A stretch of 64,000 bases of DNA. Source: Vreelandella azerica (GTDB lineage: Bacteria; Pseudomonadota; Gammaproteobacteria; Pseudomonadales; Halomonadaceae). Position 1 is the first letter of the stretch, and every line of letters starts with the position of its first letter. Made by a program: the position numbers and the translations under genes. The notes under the pieces are model-generated. The model made no database searches, was not told the origin of the DNA, and saw only the letters and a list, made by a program, of their open reading frames with translations. Location of the stretch: NCBI RefSeq assembly GCF_013112225.1, contig NZ_JABFHI010000001.1, positions 124,001 to 188,000 of the forward strand. Reading direction: 5' to 3'. Shown here piece by piece: positions 40,987 to 50,624 of this stretch.

Positions 40987-41970
40987 ATGCGACTAAAAAC
41001 GCTAACGCTTGCTATCACCGCCACGGCCATTGCGGCTGCGTCAATGTCAGCTCATGCCCGGGATTTTCGCCTTGGCCTGATTACGCCAGCGCAACATATG
41101 TGGTCAACAGAGGCGGTTGCCTTTGCTGAGTCGCTTCACGAGCGCTCTGACGGTGAGCACAGTGTCAGCGTTTTTCCTGCTCAGCAGTTGGGTAATGAAG
41201 CCCAGATGGTACAGCAGTTGCAGACCGGCGCCCTGGATATGGCGTTTCTGACCATTGCGGAGATTTCCAACCGCATCCCGGATTTCGGCGCGCTTTACGC
41301 ACCTTATCTGGTCGATGACGTTAACCATGCGGCGCGCTTGCTGCGTTCAGATGCCGCCGCTGAACTGCTTGAGTTGATGCCGCAACAGGTCGGCCTGGTG
41401 GGCGTAGGCTATGGCATGGTGGGAATGCGCCAGGTGCTAAGCCGTGATCCGATTACGTCCGTTGACGATATGGATGGCCTGCGCCTGCGGATTACTCCCT
41501 TTGAGCCGATCCGCGATTTCTATACCGCCACAGGCGCGGCCCCGGAGCCCATGCCGCTGCTGGAGGTCTACGATGCCCTCGCCAATGGCCAGGTCGATGC
41601 GATCGACATGGACTTTGATTCCATCCTGATTCTGAAATTCTATGAACAGGCCGAAAATCTGCTGATCTCCAACCATATGATGTTCCCCATGGTCGGCGTG
41701 GTATCCGGCCGCGTATGGCGCGAGCTTTCTGCTGAAGACCGTGAGCTGATTGACGCCACCATGGCCGAGCATCTTGAAAACGTGCTATCAGGTTTTGAGG
41801 CGATGGACGCCGAGCAGGAACAGGAAATCCGTGAGCTGGATATCAATATCGTCGAAGCGGATGCCGAATTCTTCTCCGAGGCGATTGCCGAATGGGAGAG
41901 CATCTGGGCACCCAAGGCGCCGATGCTGGAAACCCTGCGCGCTGAAGCAGATCGCCTGCGAGAGGACTGA
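40987..41970 (+). CDS. dctP: TRAP transporter periplasmic solute-binding subunit, DctP family
   Basis: A signal peptide (about residues 1-25, MRLKTLTLAITATAIAAASMSAHA) precedes a DctP-type binding protein of 327 residues. AGAGG precedes the start. Typical features are FAESLHERSDGEHSVSVFPAQQLGNEAQMVQQLQTGALDMAFLT, the GMRQVLSRDPITSVDDMDGLRLR segment with the conserved arginine that binds a carboxylate, and the helical C-terminus. The substrate is probably an organic acid, but which one cannot be told. It starts the dctPQM operon; dctQ begins on the last base of its stop. Confidence 0.92.
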   Translation: MRLKTLTLAITATAIAAASMSAHARDFRLGLITPAQHMWSTEAVAFAESLHERSDGEHSVSVFPAQQLGNEAQMVQQLQTGALDMAFLTIAEISNRIPDFGALYAPYLVDDVNHAARLLRSDAAAELLELMPQQVGLVGVGYGMVGMRQVLSRDPITSVDDMDGLRLRITPFEPIRDFYTATGAAPEPMPLLEVYDALANGQVDAIDMDFDSILILKFYEQAENLLISNHMMFPMVGVVSGRVWRELSAEDRELIDATMAEHLENVLSGFEAMDAEQEQEIRELDINIVEADAEFFSEAIAEWESIWAPKAPMLETLRAEADRLRED

Positions 41971-42533
41971 TGCTGCAACGCTTATCCGCCGCTATTGCCT
42001 ATTGTGAAGAGATCACCGCCGCGCTGCTTGCCGCGGCGGTGACGTGTCTGATTCTGACGAATGTTGCCATGCGCGCTATGGGCAGCCCACTGTATTTTGT
42101 CAGTGAGCTGGCGATCTACGCCATGATCTGGATGACCCTGCTGATTGCCAGCGCCATCCTCAAGCGTCGCCAGGGGGTTGCGGTCACTCTGCTAAGCGAT
42201 CTTCTGCCGCTAGCCGGGCGGCGCATCATAGGCCTCTGGGTTGACCTGAGCGTAGCGTTTTTCGGCTTAGCCATGGTATGGCTGTGCTGGCGCTGGTTTC
42301 AGCCGCTAGCGTTATGGCAGGCGGGGTTTGATGTTGGCGCCTTCCAGGGGGAGACCTTCAACTTCATTTATGCGGAAAACACCACCACACTGGGCGTGAA
42401 AAAGGTCTGGTTCTGGCTGATTCTGCCCTGGTTTGCGTTCTCGCTTAGCTTGCATGGCATCACCAATCTGATTGAGACCCTGACCGGCTGGCGCGACTCA
42501 CCAAAGCGCCGCGCTACGGAGACGTCGTCATGA
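41970..42533 (+). CDS. dctQ: TRAP transporter small membrane subunit, DctQ family
   Basis: The 187-residue product has four predicted membrane helices (EEITAALLAAAVTCLILTNVAMRA, the SELAIYAMIWMTLLIASAI segment, the LWVDLSVAFFGLAMVWLCW segment and FWLILPWFAFSLSLHGITNLIE). It docks with DctM in the inner membrane. The start overlaps dctP by one base, and the end overlaps dctM by four bases, so the three subunits are coupled. Confidence 0.9.
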   Translation: MLQRLSAAIAYCEEITAALLAAAVTCLILTNVAMRAMGSPLYFVSELAIYAMIWMTLLIASAILKRRQGVAVTLLSDLLPLAGRRIIGLWVDLSVAFFGLAMVWLCWRWFQPLALWQAGFDVGAFQGETFNFIYAENTTTLGVKKVWFWLILPWFAFSLSLHGITNLIETLTGWRDSPKRRATETSS

Positions 42534-43793
42534 CCATTTTGGTTTTTTTCCTGCTGCTGTTTACGGCGGTGCCGATTGCTCTGGTGCTGGCGCTGACCGC
42601 CATGTGGTATATCCAGGCGTCCGGTAATGCAGTCCTATTCGAGTCTTACCCACAGCAGCTGTTCAGCGCGATTGAAAGCTATGGCCTGCTGGCGATTCCG
42701 CTGTTCATGCTGGCCGGTGAGTTGATGAATGAAGGCGGATTGACCCGCCGCCTGATTGCCCTGGCGCGGATTTTTGTCGGTGGGTTTCGCGGTGGTTTGG
42801 CCTATATCAACCTGATCGCCAATATGATGATGGCCTCCATCATTGGATCTGCCGCGTCACAGATTGCCATCATGTCCCGAGCCATGGTGCCCGCCATGGA
42901 GCAGGAAGGTTATCCCAAGCCCTACAGTGCCGCGATTACCGCTGCCGGTGGGTTGCTGTCGCCAATTATTCCGCCCTCGATGCTGTTCGTGCTGTTTGGT
43001 GTGATGGCCCAGGTGCCGATTGCGGAAATGTTTCTGGCCGGGGTGCTGCCGGGACTAGTGTTGGGGTTTACTTTTTTATCGTGATTGCCGTTGTGGGGCT
43101 GATGCAGCAATATCCAAAGGGCGAGTGGCCGAGTCGGCGTCAGGCGCTGCATGACTTTTTATGGGGGCTGCCCGCGCTATTGATTCCGGTGATTATCATC
43201 GGCGGCATTCTGCTGGGGATTGCCACACCGACGGAATCCGCTGCCTTGGCTTCTTTGGCTGCGCTGCTGATCGGCCGCTTTGTCTACCGTGATCTGAAAC
43301 TGGCGCTGCTGCCCGAGGTGCTGCGTCGCACGGCTATTAATGCGGGCCTGGTGATCATGTTGATTGCTGCCGCCGGGGTATTCGGCTGGGTAGTGATCTA
43401 TGAGCAGCTGCCGCAGATGGCTGCCAGCTGGATCGCGGCCCTGACCACCGACCCTTTTATGTTTCTGCTGCTGATGATTGGGGTGCTTTTATTGGTGGGG
43501 ATGGTCATCGATGGGATTGCCGCCCTGATCCTGGTAGTACCTATCCTCCTGCCAATTGCCCAGAGCCAGTTTGATATCAGCGCTTACCAGTTTGGCGTGG
43601 TAGTATGCCTGACGCTAGTGATGGGCCTGTTGACACCCCCGTAGGCGCGGGCCTTTACGTTGCCTCCTCCATGACGGGGGTGCCTCCCATGCGCATCTTC
43701 CGTTCGCTGCTGCCGTTTCTGCTCGCAACCTTGGTCACTCTGGTCTTGTTGGCCTGGCAGCCCTGGCTCACTGAGGGGCTAATTGGACGCTAG
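42530..43793 (+). CDS. dctM: TRAP transporter large membrane subunit, DctM family (two apparent frameshifts)
   Basis: DctM is the sodium-driven transport subunit, with about 12 membrane segments in an elevator fold. Family marks are FMLAGELMNEGGLTRRLIALAR, GSAASQIAIMSRAMVPAMEQEGYP, SPIIPPSMLFVLFG and the repeat-two GVLLLVGMVIDGIAALILVVPIL. It breaks at the T-run 43072-43077 (LGFTFFIVIAVVG expected) and the C-run 43636-43640 (GLLTPPVGAGLYVASSMTG expected). Adding one base at each joins three frames into 421 residues, the normal size. All three parts are highly conserved, so artefact is more likely than decay. Confidence 0.9.
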
Positions 43794-43795
43794 AG

Positions 43796-43813
43796 CCTGT
43801 TGACGTCAACAGG
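43796..43813. promoter_or_regulatory. 18-base perfect palindrome
   Basis: CCTGTTGACGTCAACAGG is its own reverse complement. It starts two bases after the dctM stop. It lacks a T-tract, so it is more like a dimeric regulator site than a terminator, though it could fold in RNA. Confidence 0.6.
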
Positions 43814-43855
43814 TATCTAGCTTCTGTCAAATGTTCTTTTTTAAATGCGGACCAT

Positions 43856-43878
43856 CACACGACTGCGATAGTCGTGTG
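43856..43878. promoter_or_regulatory. 9-base inverted repeat hairpin
   Basis: CACACGACT (43856-43864) and AGTCGTGTG (43870-43878) are perfect complements with a GCGAT loop. Only a short T-poor tail follows. It may serve as a terminator of the dctPQM transcript. Confidence 0.5.
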
Positions 43879-44323
43879 TTGTCTACGGTAGTGCTGGAAG
43901 TTGTTATTTTGATAACCGAAAAGTTAATAGGTGTAAAATTTTTGTACCTATCTTGTAAAAGCATTCTATTGCTATACAATTTAATTATTAAAAAAGATAA
44001 TATGATAAATTTTTTTAATTCTCTTAAATAGCGGAACAAGAGGAAATAACTTTAGGGAGTGCTAATTTCAAATCCTATTAAATATAATATGCTAATTTAT
44101 ATATAATAAATACAATATTTGCCAAGATGGAAGTTGTTTTTTTATTACAAGCGGCAACCTTATATCTTTGATTTATTTGAAAAATTAATGCCGCCTGTGC
44201 TCGCAGGCTGATGTGCGTTGTCCTGACGCTTATGTTTTACATAAATATTGTTTTATTAAACTCCGTATGTATTAGATTAAGTTAATTTTATCTTGGCAGT
44301 GTCAATGAATGGGAAGGAACCTT

Positions 44324-45085
44324 ATGCGTATAGCTATTGTTGAAGATGATCCAATCGCCGCCAAGCTGGTTAGCAGTGCTCTTGTTAAAGGGTTCAATAA
44401 ACGTGGTTTTACAGTTGATATCACGACCTTTGAATCGGGCACACATTTTATAAGCATTGCCAGTCGAGATACCTTTGATGTGGTCATACTGGATTGGCAC
44501 CTGCCAGACAGAACCGGTATCCAAATACTTGACTGGATGAAACGATATCTGAAAAAACTTCCTACTGTTGTTATGGTCACTCAACGCCAACATGAAAAGG
44601 ACATTATTCAAGCACTGAATGAAGGTGCCGATGACTTTATCAGCAAGCCCTTCAGCCCTAGCGTTTTATCTGCCCGTGTTTATGCAGCCTATCGACGTCA
44701 GCTATTTGCCTCTTTGCGCGAAGCTGAGCAAACTGAGCTGGATTTTGGCAGCATCCTGTTGGATGAGAAAAATGAGGTTGCCTATGTTAACGGTGGGCCT
44801 GTCGCCTTGACGCGACAAGAGCTTAAGCTGGCCTACCTGATGCTCAGCCGCGCAGGCAGTATACTTTCGCGTTCCTATCTCTATGAATATGTTTGGGGAA
44901 TGACCCATAAGGCTAAAACGCGCACTCTGGATGTTCATATACACCGAGTACGCAAGAAACTCAGCCTGACCGGTGAGTATGGCTGGAACCTGGAATCCGT
45001 CTATGGTCATGGATATCGGCTGGAACGAGTTGGCCCCCTTGAAGAAACTCCCAATAAGCCGTCTGATTTTCAGCTACTTAAATAA
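44324..45085 (+). CDS. OmpR-family response regulator, no adjacent kinase
   Basis: The ATG at 44324 follows GGAAGGAA. The receiver domain (residues 1-125) has the acidic pocket (Glu7, Asp8, Asp9), the phospho-acceptor Asp57 (VVILDWHLPD), Thr86 and Lys108 (DFISKPF). The C-terminal winged helix runs from about residue 145 (ALTRQELKLAYLMLSRAGSILSRSYLYEYVWG) to TRTLDVHIHRVRKKLSL and GHGYRLE. No histidine kinase lies nearby. Base composition is more AT-rich than the flanking genes, and the gene sits after an AT-rich island, so it may have been acquired laterally. Confidence 0.88.
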   Translation: MRIAIVEDDPIAAKLVSSALVKGFNKRGFTVDITTFESGTHFISIASRDTFDVVILDWHLPDRTGIQILDWMKRYLKKLPTVVMVTQRQHEKDIIQALNEGADDFISKPFSPSVLSARVYAAYRRQLFASLREAEQTELDFGSILLDEKNEVAYVNGGPVALTRQELKLAYLMLSRAGSILSRSYLYEYVWGMTHKAKTRTLDVHIHRVRKKLSLTGEYGWNLESVYGHGYRLERVGPLEETPNKPSDFQLLK

Positions 45086-45213
45086 AACGTCTTTGACATC
45101 ACCAGTCCATATAGAGAGTAATCGAGTGTTTTTCTCAACCTTCGGGAATTACATCGACTTTGACGGTCATGCGATGCTCGCCTTCGCCGTTCAACGGTTT
45201 GCTTTTCAATTTC

Positions 45214-45244
45214 AAGGCCTTCCCCTAACCGGGTAGGCCTTTTT
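45214..45244 (+). terminator. Intrinsic terminator after the response regulator
   Basis: AAGGCCT (45214-45220) and AGGCCTT (45235-45241) pair perfectly, with CCC and GGG able to extend the stem inside the loop, followed by a T-tract to 45244. It lies 130 bases after the response regulator stop. Confidence 0.7.
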
Positions 45245-45302
45245 GATGGCGGCTGGCGGCGGGTATTGGCCTTTTGTCGGGTTAACTGTTTTTATCTGAA
45301 TG

Positions 45303-45332
45303 TTGACGCTTACGTTAACTTCCTGCTATACA
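45303..45332 (+). promoter_or_regulatory. Candidate mmsA promoter
   Basis: TTGACG (45303-45308) and TATACA (45327-45332) are separated by 18 bases, leaving about 110 bases of leader before mmsA. Confidence 0.45.
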
Positions 45333-45441
45333 ATTGACTCTGTAGCAATCATCCTGTTTCCAATGGCGCGCCATCAAACGCGCCCGATAAATACAAGAGC
45401 GTCGCCCCTCAAGGAGTGCGCCAGCCAACTGGAGAGATGTA

Positions 45442-46941
45442 ATGCCGATTCGCGAAATCCCCATGTATATTGACGGCCAGCCGGTACAATCACAAAGTCA
45501 GGACTGGCGCGATGTCGTCAATCCGGCCACTCAGGAAGTCGTCGCCCGTGTGCCTTTCTGCACCGCAGAAGAGGTGGAACGTGCCGTGACCAGCGCCAAG
45601 GAAGCGTTTAAGACATGGCGTAAGGTGCCGCTGGGCAAGCGCATGCGCATCATGCTCAAGCTGCAGGCGCTAATTCGCGACAACACCGCTGAGCTGGCGG
45701 CGCTCATTACCGAAGAGCACGGCAAGACCCTGCCGGATGCCGAAGGCGAAGTTGGCCGTGGCCTTGAAGTGGTTGAGCATGCTTGCTCGATCACCTCTTT
45801 GCAGTTGGGCGAGCTGGCTGAGAATGCGGCGAGCGAAGTGGATGTCTACACCATGCACCAGCCGCTGGGCGTGGGTGCAGGCATTACGGCGTTCAACTTC
45901 CCGATCATGCTGCCATGCTTTATGTTCCCGCTGGCGATTGCCACGGGCAATACCTTCGTGCTCAAGCCTTCCGAGCAGGACCCGACGTCAACTATGCGCC
46001 TGGTAGAGCTGGCCCATGAAGCCGGTATCCCCGCCGGTGTTCTGAACGTGGTTCACGGCGGGCCGGATGTCGCTAATCAGATTGCGGATCATCAGGATAT
46101 CAAGGCGCTATCGTTTATCGGTTCAAGCCATGTCGGTTCGCTGCTGTATAACCGCGCCGCCGCTGCGGGTAAGCGCATGCAATCCATGATGGGCGCCAAG
46201 AACCACTGTGTGGTCATGCCAGATGCCAATCGCAGTCAGGCGATCAATAACCTCTTGGGCTCGGCCTTTGGGGCGGCGGGCCAGCGCTGTATGGCCAACT
46301 CCGTGGTTGTGCTGGTAGGCGAAGCACGCGAATGGCTCGGTGATATCGTTGCCGGTGCCAAAGGCATGAAGGTAGGGCCGGGCACCCAACGTGATGCCGA
46401 TCTCGGGCCGCTGGTCTCGCCTCAGGCCAAGGATCGCGTCGAGCGTCTGATTGCCGCCGGCGAAAAGGAAGGTGCCAAGCTGCTGGTCGATGGCCGAGGC
46501 TGCACGGTGGAAGGTTACCCGGACGGCAACTTTGTAGGCCCGACGCTGTTTGCCGATGTCACCGCTGAGATGACCATCTATCGCGAAGAGATCTTTGGCC
46601 CGGTGCTGTGTGTGGTGTCGGTTGAAACCCTGGATGATGCCATTGAGTTCATCAATGCCAACCCGAATGGTAACGGCACGTCTATCTTTACCAATTCCGG
46701 CTGGGTTGCCCGCCGCTTCGAGACCGATATTGATGTTGGCCAGATTGGCATCAACGTGCCGATCCCGGTGCCGGTTGCTTACTTCAGCTTCACCGGCTCG
46801 CGCGGTTCCAAGCTGGGGGATCTAGGCCCCAATGGTAAGCAGGCCATTGCTTTCTGGACGCAAACCAAGACGGTCACTGCCCGCTGGTTTGAACCGGAAA
46901 ACGTTTCCAGTGGCATCAATAGCACGATTTCACTCAGTTAA
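45442..46941 (+). CDS. mmsA: CoA-acylating methylmalonate-semialdehyde dehydrogenase
   Basis: This enzyme oxidises methylmalonate or malonate semialdehyde to propionyl- or acetyl-CoA in valine, beta-alanine and inositol breakdown. The start ATG at 45442 follows GGAGAGATGTA. The ALDH fold shows [39 protein letters not shown], the family-specific [34 protein letters not shown] and the catalytic cysteine in [11 protein letters not shown]. At 499 residues the length is typical. Unlike in pseudomonads, no mmsB follows. Confidence 0.94.
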   Translation: MPIREIPMYIDGQPVQSQSQDWRDVVNPATQEVVARVPFCTAEEVERAVTSAKEAFKTWRKVPLGKRMRIMLKLQALIRDNTAELAALITEEHGKTLPDAEGEVGRGLEVVEHACSITSLQLGELAENAASEVDVYTMHQPLGVGAGITAFNFPIMLPCFMFPLAIATGNTFVLKPSEQDPTSTMRLVELAHEAGIPAGVLNVVHGGPDVANQIADHQDIKALSFIGSSHVGSLLYNRAAAAGKRMQSMMGAKNHCVVMPDANRSQAINNLLGSAFGAAGQRCMANSVVVLVGEAREWLGDIVAGAKGMKVGPGTQRDADLGPLVSPQAKDRVERLIAAGEKEGAKLLVDGRGCTVEGYPDGNFVGPTLFADVTAEMTIYREEIFGPVLCVVSVETLDDAIEFINANPNGNGTSIFTNSGWVARRFETDIDVGQIGINVPIPVPVAYFSFTGSRGSKLGDLGPNGKQAIAFWTQTKTVTARWFEPENVSSGINSTISLS

Positions 46942-46972
46942 GGCTGGGGAAGATTGGCTATTAGATAAACGC

Positions 46973-47000
46973 ATAACGCCCCGCTCAGGTGGGGCGTTAT
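46973..47000. terminator. Bidirectional terminator between mmsA and the convergent orphan ORF
   Basis: ATAACGCCCC (46973-46982) and GGGGCGTTAT (46991-47000) form a perfect 10-base stem. The AT ends of the stem serve either strand. It lies between two convergent stops. Confidence 0.75.
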
Positions 47001-47016
47001 TGTCGTTATGATCAGC

Positions 47017-47595
47017 TCAGAATGGGCCGAAAAGCGGTAGGCTTTCGGCCAGCAATTTCTCGAAAGGCTCCAGCTGACTTTCATGCAACACCAGAGTGGA
47101 GTTTTCACTAATAAAGTCGCGCTCTAGCGGCGTCAAGAAGGCAAATTCGCCCTCTTCCAGGTGGAATTCATGAATTTCACGCACTCCCGCTGAGGTATGG
47201 CATTGGCTGCTGCGATAGGCATCGTCTTCGCTGTAGGTCAGACGGTGATACATCTTAAACAACGTATAAAGTGCCAGACCGCCTCCGAACTCGGGCCAAC
47301 GGGCCGGATGATTGCGTGTGTCGTGATCCAGCGAGATACCCTTCGCTTGAGCGTCAGCAATTGCCTGGGCCAGAGGCGCCGCCAGCAGGGTATCATCGGT
47401 TACCGGAAAGGAAGACGCTTGTCGGGTAGAGGCATGGAAAATGGCGCTGACGCGCTGCAGGTTAGCAAGCTCATTGAGAGGATACTCAACATATTGCAGA
47501 TCGCCTGGTTCGCAGCCACCGTTCTGCCAACCATGAATCACCCGTAAGGTTAACAGACCCCGTTGCATGGGGAGGACAGCCAGCTGATAAAGCAT
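47017..47595 (-). CDS. Conserved-looking hypothetical protein, 192 residues
   Basis: I do not recognise a family. The sequence is soluble and acidic, with a core GGGLALYTLFKMYHRLTYSEDDAYR and EIHEFHLEEGEFAFLTPLERDFISENSTLVLHES. The start at 47593-47595 (MLYQLAVLPMQRG) has a poor ribosome-binding site, so the true start is uncertain. Supports are its length, absence of competing frames and the shared terminator with mmsA. It faces mmsA and follows the DsbG-like gene on the same strand, 237 bases away. Confidence 0.55.
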   Translation of the reverse strand: MLYQLAVLPMQRGLLTLRVIHGWQNGGCEPGDLQYVEYPLNELANLQRVSAIFHASTRQASSFPVTDDTLLAAPLAQAIADAQAKGISLDHDTRNHPARWPEFGGGLALYTLFKMYHRLTYSEDDAYRSSQCHTSAGVREIHEFHLEEGEFAFLTPLERDFISENSTLVLHESQLEPFEKLLAESLPLFGPF

Positions 47596-47832
47596 TACAC
47601 GAATATGTAACTGACGCTCATGCCTTTCGTTATCGAATGCCCTGTAAGGGTCGGCAAAAGGTCATGCAGGCGGCCCGAGGTATGTTCCTTCGCTTCGTTG
47701 TAGCGCATTAGGCGTCTCTGAATAGTCGAACAAGCAGTGATGCAGGGCACACGCAGTAATATTAATAAGTGTTAGTTCGTCTGGCTTCAAGTATGACGAG
47801 CAAATAGATAAAAAGAAAGTTTGCCTCGCCAC

Positions 47833-48633
47833 TCATCTCGCTCCGCCCATCATCTCTTCAAGGCGTTGCTGGCTTGGCATGCCTTCAATTCGTTCGATGC
47901 GTATGACGCCATCTCGCGTACGGCGTTGAAAGGCGCTGGTCGGCGTTGCGTAAAGGCCCAGTTCCTCAAACAGATGATTATTGTCCAATACCTGCTGTTC
48001 GATATCGCGGGGCTGGGCGCTGGGGGCAACTTCCTCACCTAGCTTGTGTGCCTTAAGGGCTTCAGCAGGGTTGTCATCACCCAATAACGCAGCCGCCTGA
48101 GCGGGGCTCTGGGCCTTAAGTATGCCGACCATGATATGACGCAACTGTACCTCGCCTGCCTCAACCCAGGGGCGGGCGGCTTCCCAGAGCTGTTGGCAGT
48201 AAGGGCAGTTGGGGTCGGTAAAGGTGTACACCACTCGAGGTGCCTGTGGATCGCCATCCTGAATCCAGTGGCTATCTTCCAGTAGTTGCCAGGTCTGAGC
48301 TTCCAGTGGGGCGCGTACATGTTCATCCAGTTGAGGGGCGGTCAGGTCATTGCCTGCGCTGTCCATCAAAGTGCCAACGATGGCGTGTTCACCGTCAGGG
48401 GTCAGGTAGACAGCCATTTCGCGTCCCTGGGCGCTGGCACCAAAGCCTGTCAATCCGCCGGGAGCGCTGAACTGGCTGTGTATCTCGATGCCTTTTTCAG
48501 CCAGAGCTTTAACGGGGGCGGGGAGTGACGTTTCACTGGCAGCCACATGACCTGCCAGCAAGCTGAAAGATATCAGCAGCGGTGATGTTCGGAAAAGCGA
48601 TGAAAGCGATGTCAGCATGGGATGGTTGCTCAT
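47833..48633 (-). CDS. dsbG: DsbG/DsbC-like periplasmic thiol:disulfide interchange protein
   Basis: A signal peptide ends near LLAGHVAASETS (about residue 34). The N-terminal dimerisation region (LPAPVKALAEKGIEIHSQFSAPGGLTGF) is followed by a thioredoxin fold with CPYC at residues 143-146 (YTFTDPNCPYCQQLW) and the cis-proline Tyr-Ala-Thr-Pro-Thr loop. I chose the ATG at 48631-48633 since the longer frame starts with TTG. DsbG protects or repairs cysteine residues in the periplasm. The DsbG rather than DsbC call rests on length and the GLTGFGA segment. Confidence 0.85.
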   Translation of the reverse strand: MSNHPMLTSLSSLFRTSPLLISFSLLAGHVAASETSLPAPVKALAEKGIEIHSQFSAPGGLTGFGASAQGREMAVYLTPDGEHAIVGTLMDSAGNDLTAPQLDEHVRAPLEAQTWQLLEDSHWIQDGDPQAPRVVYTFTDPNCPYCQQLWEAARPWVEAGEVQLRHIMVGILKAQSPAQAAALLGDDNPAEALKAHKLGEEVAPSAQPRDIEQQVLDNNHLFEELGLYATPTSAFQRRTRDGVIRIERIEGMPSQQRLEEMMGGAR

Positions 48634-48850
48634 CAATGGAATCTGCAAGTGGGTGAATCAAGATACAGGATGTTGGCACTGGCTGATCAGTATTTTGGTT
48701 AGGGTTCGTTAATGCTTCTATTGTGCCAATGTGAGGTTATGTGCCGATTATCTGTTAAGGCGTTTGTTGCGTCGTTAATGCTAAAGACTGCATTAAAGCG
48801 GCTAAATCGCTACAATACGGTCACATTTGGTTTGCCAGTCGCGTATGCCT

Positions 48851-48867
48851 GGATGTCAGCGACATCC
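48851..48867 (+). promoter_or_regulatory. Hairpin in the nrdR leader
   Basis: GGATGTC (48851-48857) and GACATCC (48861-48867) pair perfectly around AGC, 30 bases before nrdR. The region upstream also holds a repeated TCGTTAATGCT (near 48707 and 48772). No T-tract. Confidence 0.35.
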
Positions 48868-48897
48868 GTTCGCAACTTTCGATAACAGGTTGATGCC

Positions 48898-49398
48898 ATG
48901 CATTGCCCCTTTTGTGGTGCTCACGATACCCGAGTCACAGACTCCCGCCTGGTCGCTGATGGCGACCAGGTTCGCCGCCGCCGCCAGTGCGCGGCCTGTC
49001 ATGAACGCTTTACAACCTATGAAACCGCTGAGCTGATCATGCCTCGTGTGGTGAAATCTGACGGCTCCCGGGAGATGTTCGATGAGCGTAAGCTGCGCGC
49101 TGGCATGTTAAGGGCGTTGGAAAAACGCCCGGTCAGCGCTGAGGCAACCGAAGCGGCGATCGAACGCATTCGTCAAGTGTTGCGTGCGCGAGGCGATCGG
49201 GAAATCAATGCACTGGATATTGGTGAGTTTGTGATGCAGGCGCTAAAGACCCTTGATCAGGTTGCCTATATCCGCTTTGCCTCGGTGTATCGCAAGTTTC
49301 AGGACTTGGATGAATTCCGCGCTGAAATAGACCGCCTCTCTCAGGAGCCGCAAGAGGAGGAAAATACCTCTGGAAAGGCGCCGCGAGGTACCCCGTGA
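48898..49398 (+). CDS. nrdR: Transcriptional repressor NrdR
   Basis: NrdR represses ribonucleotide reductase genes in response to ATP/dATP. The zinc ribbon cysteines are Cys3, Cys6, Cys31 and Cys34 ([17 protein letters not shown]). The ATP-cone follows ([33 protein letters not shown] and [18 protein letters not shown]). The 166-residue length includes a short Glu-rich tail. It is translationally coupled to ribD by a four-base GTGA overlap. Confidence 0.97.
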   Translation: MHCPFCGAHDTRVTDSRLVADGDQVRRRRQCAACHERFTTYETAELIMPRVVKSDGSREMFDERKLRAGMLRALEKRPVSAEATEAAIERIRQVLRARGDREINALDIGEFVMQALKTLDQVAYIRFASVYRKFQDLDEFRAEIDRLSQEPQEEENTSGKAPRGTP

Positions 49399-50537
49399 CC
49401 GCTTTTACTCAGCAAGATTATACCTTTATGGCTCGGGCACTGCATCTGGCAGAGCGTGGCCTGTACACAACGGCCCCTAACCCTCGGGTTGGCTGTGTGA
49501 TTGCCTGTGATGGTGAGATTGTCGGAGAGGGCTATCATCAGCGCGCAGGCGAGCCTCACGCTGAAGTCCATGCCCTTAACGACGCCGGTAAGCGCGCTAC
49601 AGGGGCAGCCGCCTATGTGACGCTGGAACCCTGCTCGCATACAGGTCGCACTGGCCCTTGTGCGGTGGCTTTGCACAAAGCAGGTGTCCAGCGAGTAGTG
49701 GTGGCCATGATAGACCCTAACCCGCAGGTGAGCGGGCGGGGTATCCAGCTGTTACGGGATGCCGGTGTGACGGTGGATGTCGGGCTGCTGGAAGACGATG
49801 CTCGCCGCCTTAACCCAGGGTTTGTGTCGCGTATGGAACGCCAGCGCCCCTTTGTACGCCTGAAAATGGCGATGAGCCTGGATGGGCGCACGGCCATGGG
49901 ATCAGGGGAGTCGCAATGGATTACCGGCCCCGAGGCGCGCCGCCAGGTGCAACAGCTGCGGGCACGTTCAGGCGCCATTCTGAGTGGGGTGGAATCGGTG
50001 ATCATGGATGATTCACGCCTAACGGTGCGTAGCGCAGAGTTAGGGCTGACAGACGCCGATGATATTGTGCGGCGCCAGCCGCTGCGGGTCATTCTTGATA
50101 CTCACTTACGCTTGCCACTGGCTGCCGCCTGCCTGATGGCACCAGGCCGCACCCTAATCATGACGACACAGGCGGGCAGTGCTGAAAAGCGCGCCAAGCT
50201 TGAGCAGGCGGGTGCCGAGGTGCAGGTGTTGCCCGCCGGTGAAGATGGCCGCGTTGAACTGGCTGGCATGCTGGCCTGGCTGGCTGAACACGAACAGATC
50301 AACGAACTGCTGGTGGAAACCGGTGCCACCCTGTCCGGTGCCTTGCTGGATGCTGGTCTGGTCGATGAAATGCACCTTTATATGGCGCCAACCCTGTTAG
50401 GAGGAGATGCCCGCGGCCTGTTCAATTTATCGGGTATTGCGCGTATGGCGGATCAGCGGCAACTGACTATTCATGATATTCGTGCGGTAGGGCGCGATTG
50501 GCGGATTATTGCTTCGCCTGTCATTCAAGAACAGTGA
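49395..50537 (+). CDS. ribD: Bifunctional riboflavin deaminase/reductase RibD
   Basis: RibD carries out the second and third steps of riboflavin synthesis. The N-terminal cytidine-deaminase-like domain has the zinc site [10 protein letters not shown] and [12 protein letters not shown]. The C-terminal reductase domain begins [26 protein letters not shown] and includes [22 protein letters not shown]. It opens with GTG within the nrdR stop. At 380 residues it is normal. Confidence 0.96.
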   Translation: MTAFTQQDYTFMARALHLAERGLYTTAPNPRVGCVIACDGEIVGEGYHQRAGEPHAEVHALNDAGKRATGAAAYVTLEPCSHTGRTGPCAVALHKAGVQRVVVAMIDPNPQVSGRGIQLLRDAGVTVDVGLLEDDARRLNPGFVSRMERQRPFVRLKMAMSLDGRTAMGSGESQWITGPEARRQVQQLRARSGAILSGVESVIMDDSRLTVRSAELGLTDADDIVRRQPLRVILDTHLRLPLAAACLMAPGRTLIMTTQAGSAEKRAKLEQAGAEVQVLPAGEDGRVELAGMLAWLAEHEQINELLVETGATLSGALLDAGLVDEMHLYMAPTLLGGDARGLFNLSGIARMADQRQLTIHDIRAVGRDWRIIASPVIQEQ

Positions 50538-50624
50538 CCTGACCACTAGGGCCTAGCGCAGTGGGCCGTGGCAAGGTACCCTGACGCGCACATCGCACTA
50601 ATGCGACTCAGACTGGGAGATTTC

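Larger units (their letters stand above)
43794..44323. other. AT-rich gene-poor island with palindromes
   Basis: About 530 bases between dctM and the response regulator are much richer in A and T than the rest of the window, most of all from 43900 to 44310. No ORF has a ribosome-binding site and family match. The island opens with an 18-base perfect palindrome and a 9-base inverted repeat (listed separately). A small GC-rich hairpin (GCCTG and CAGGC) lies at 44193-44208. It may be an insertion scar, a long regulatory region or an H-NS-type silenced tract. Confidence 0.6.
45086..45441. other. Intergenic region before mmsA
   Basis: This 356-base region carries a terminator and a candidate promoter (listed separately). 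The stretch 45126-45235 has an open frame of 36 codons from a GTG without a clear ribosome-binding site, which I do not call a gene. The stretch just before the terminator could also be a small RNA, but nothing recognisable is present. Confidence 0.45.

Noticed and set aside
43827..44039. 70-codon minus-strand ORF in the AT-rich island
   Set aside because: Biased composition from AT-rich DNA, no start signal and no match to a known family.
44973..45236. 87-codon ORF overlapping the end of the response regulator
   Set aside because: It overlaps the winged-helix coding sequence out of frame and has no ribosome-binding site; its last part is the terminator.
50538..50624. FMN riboswitch before ribB
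   Set aside because: The gap of 87 bases is too short and lacks the conserved RFN-element segments.
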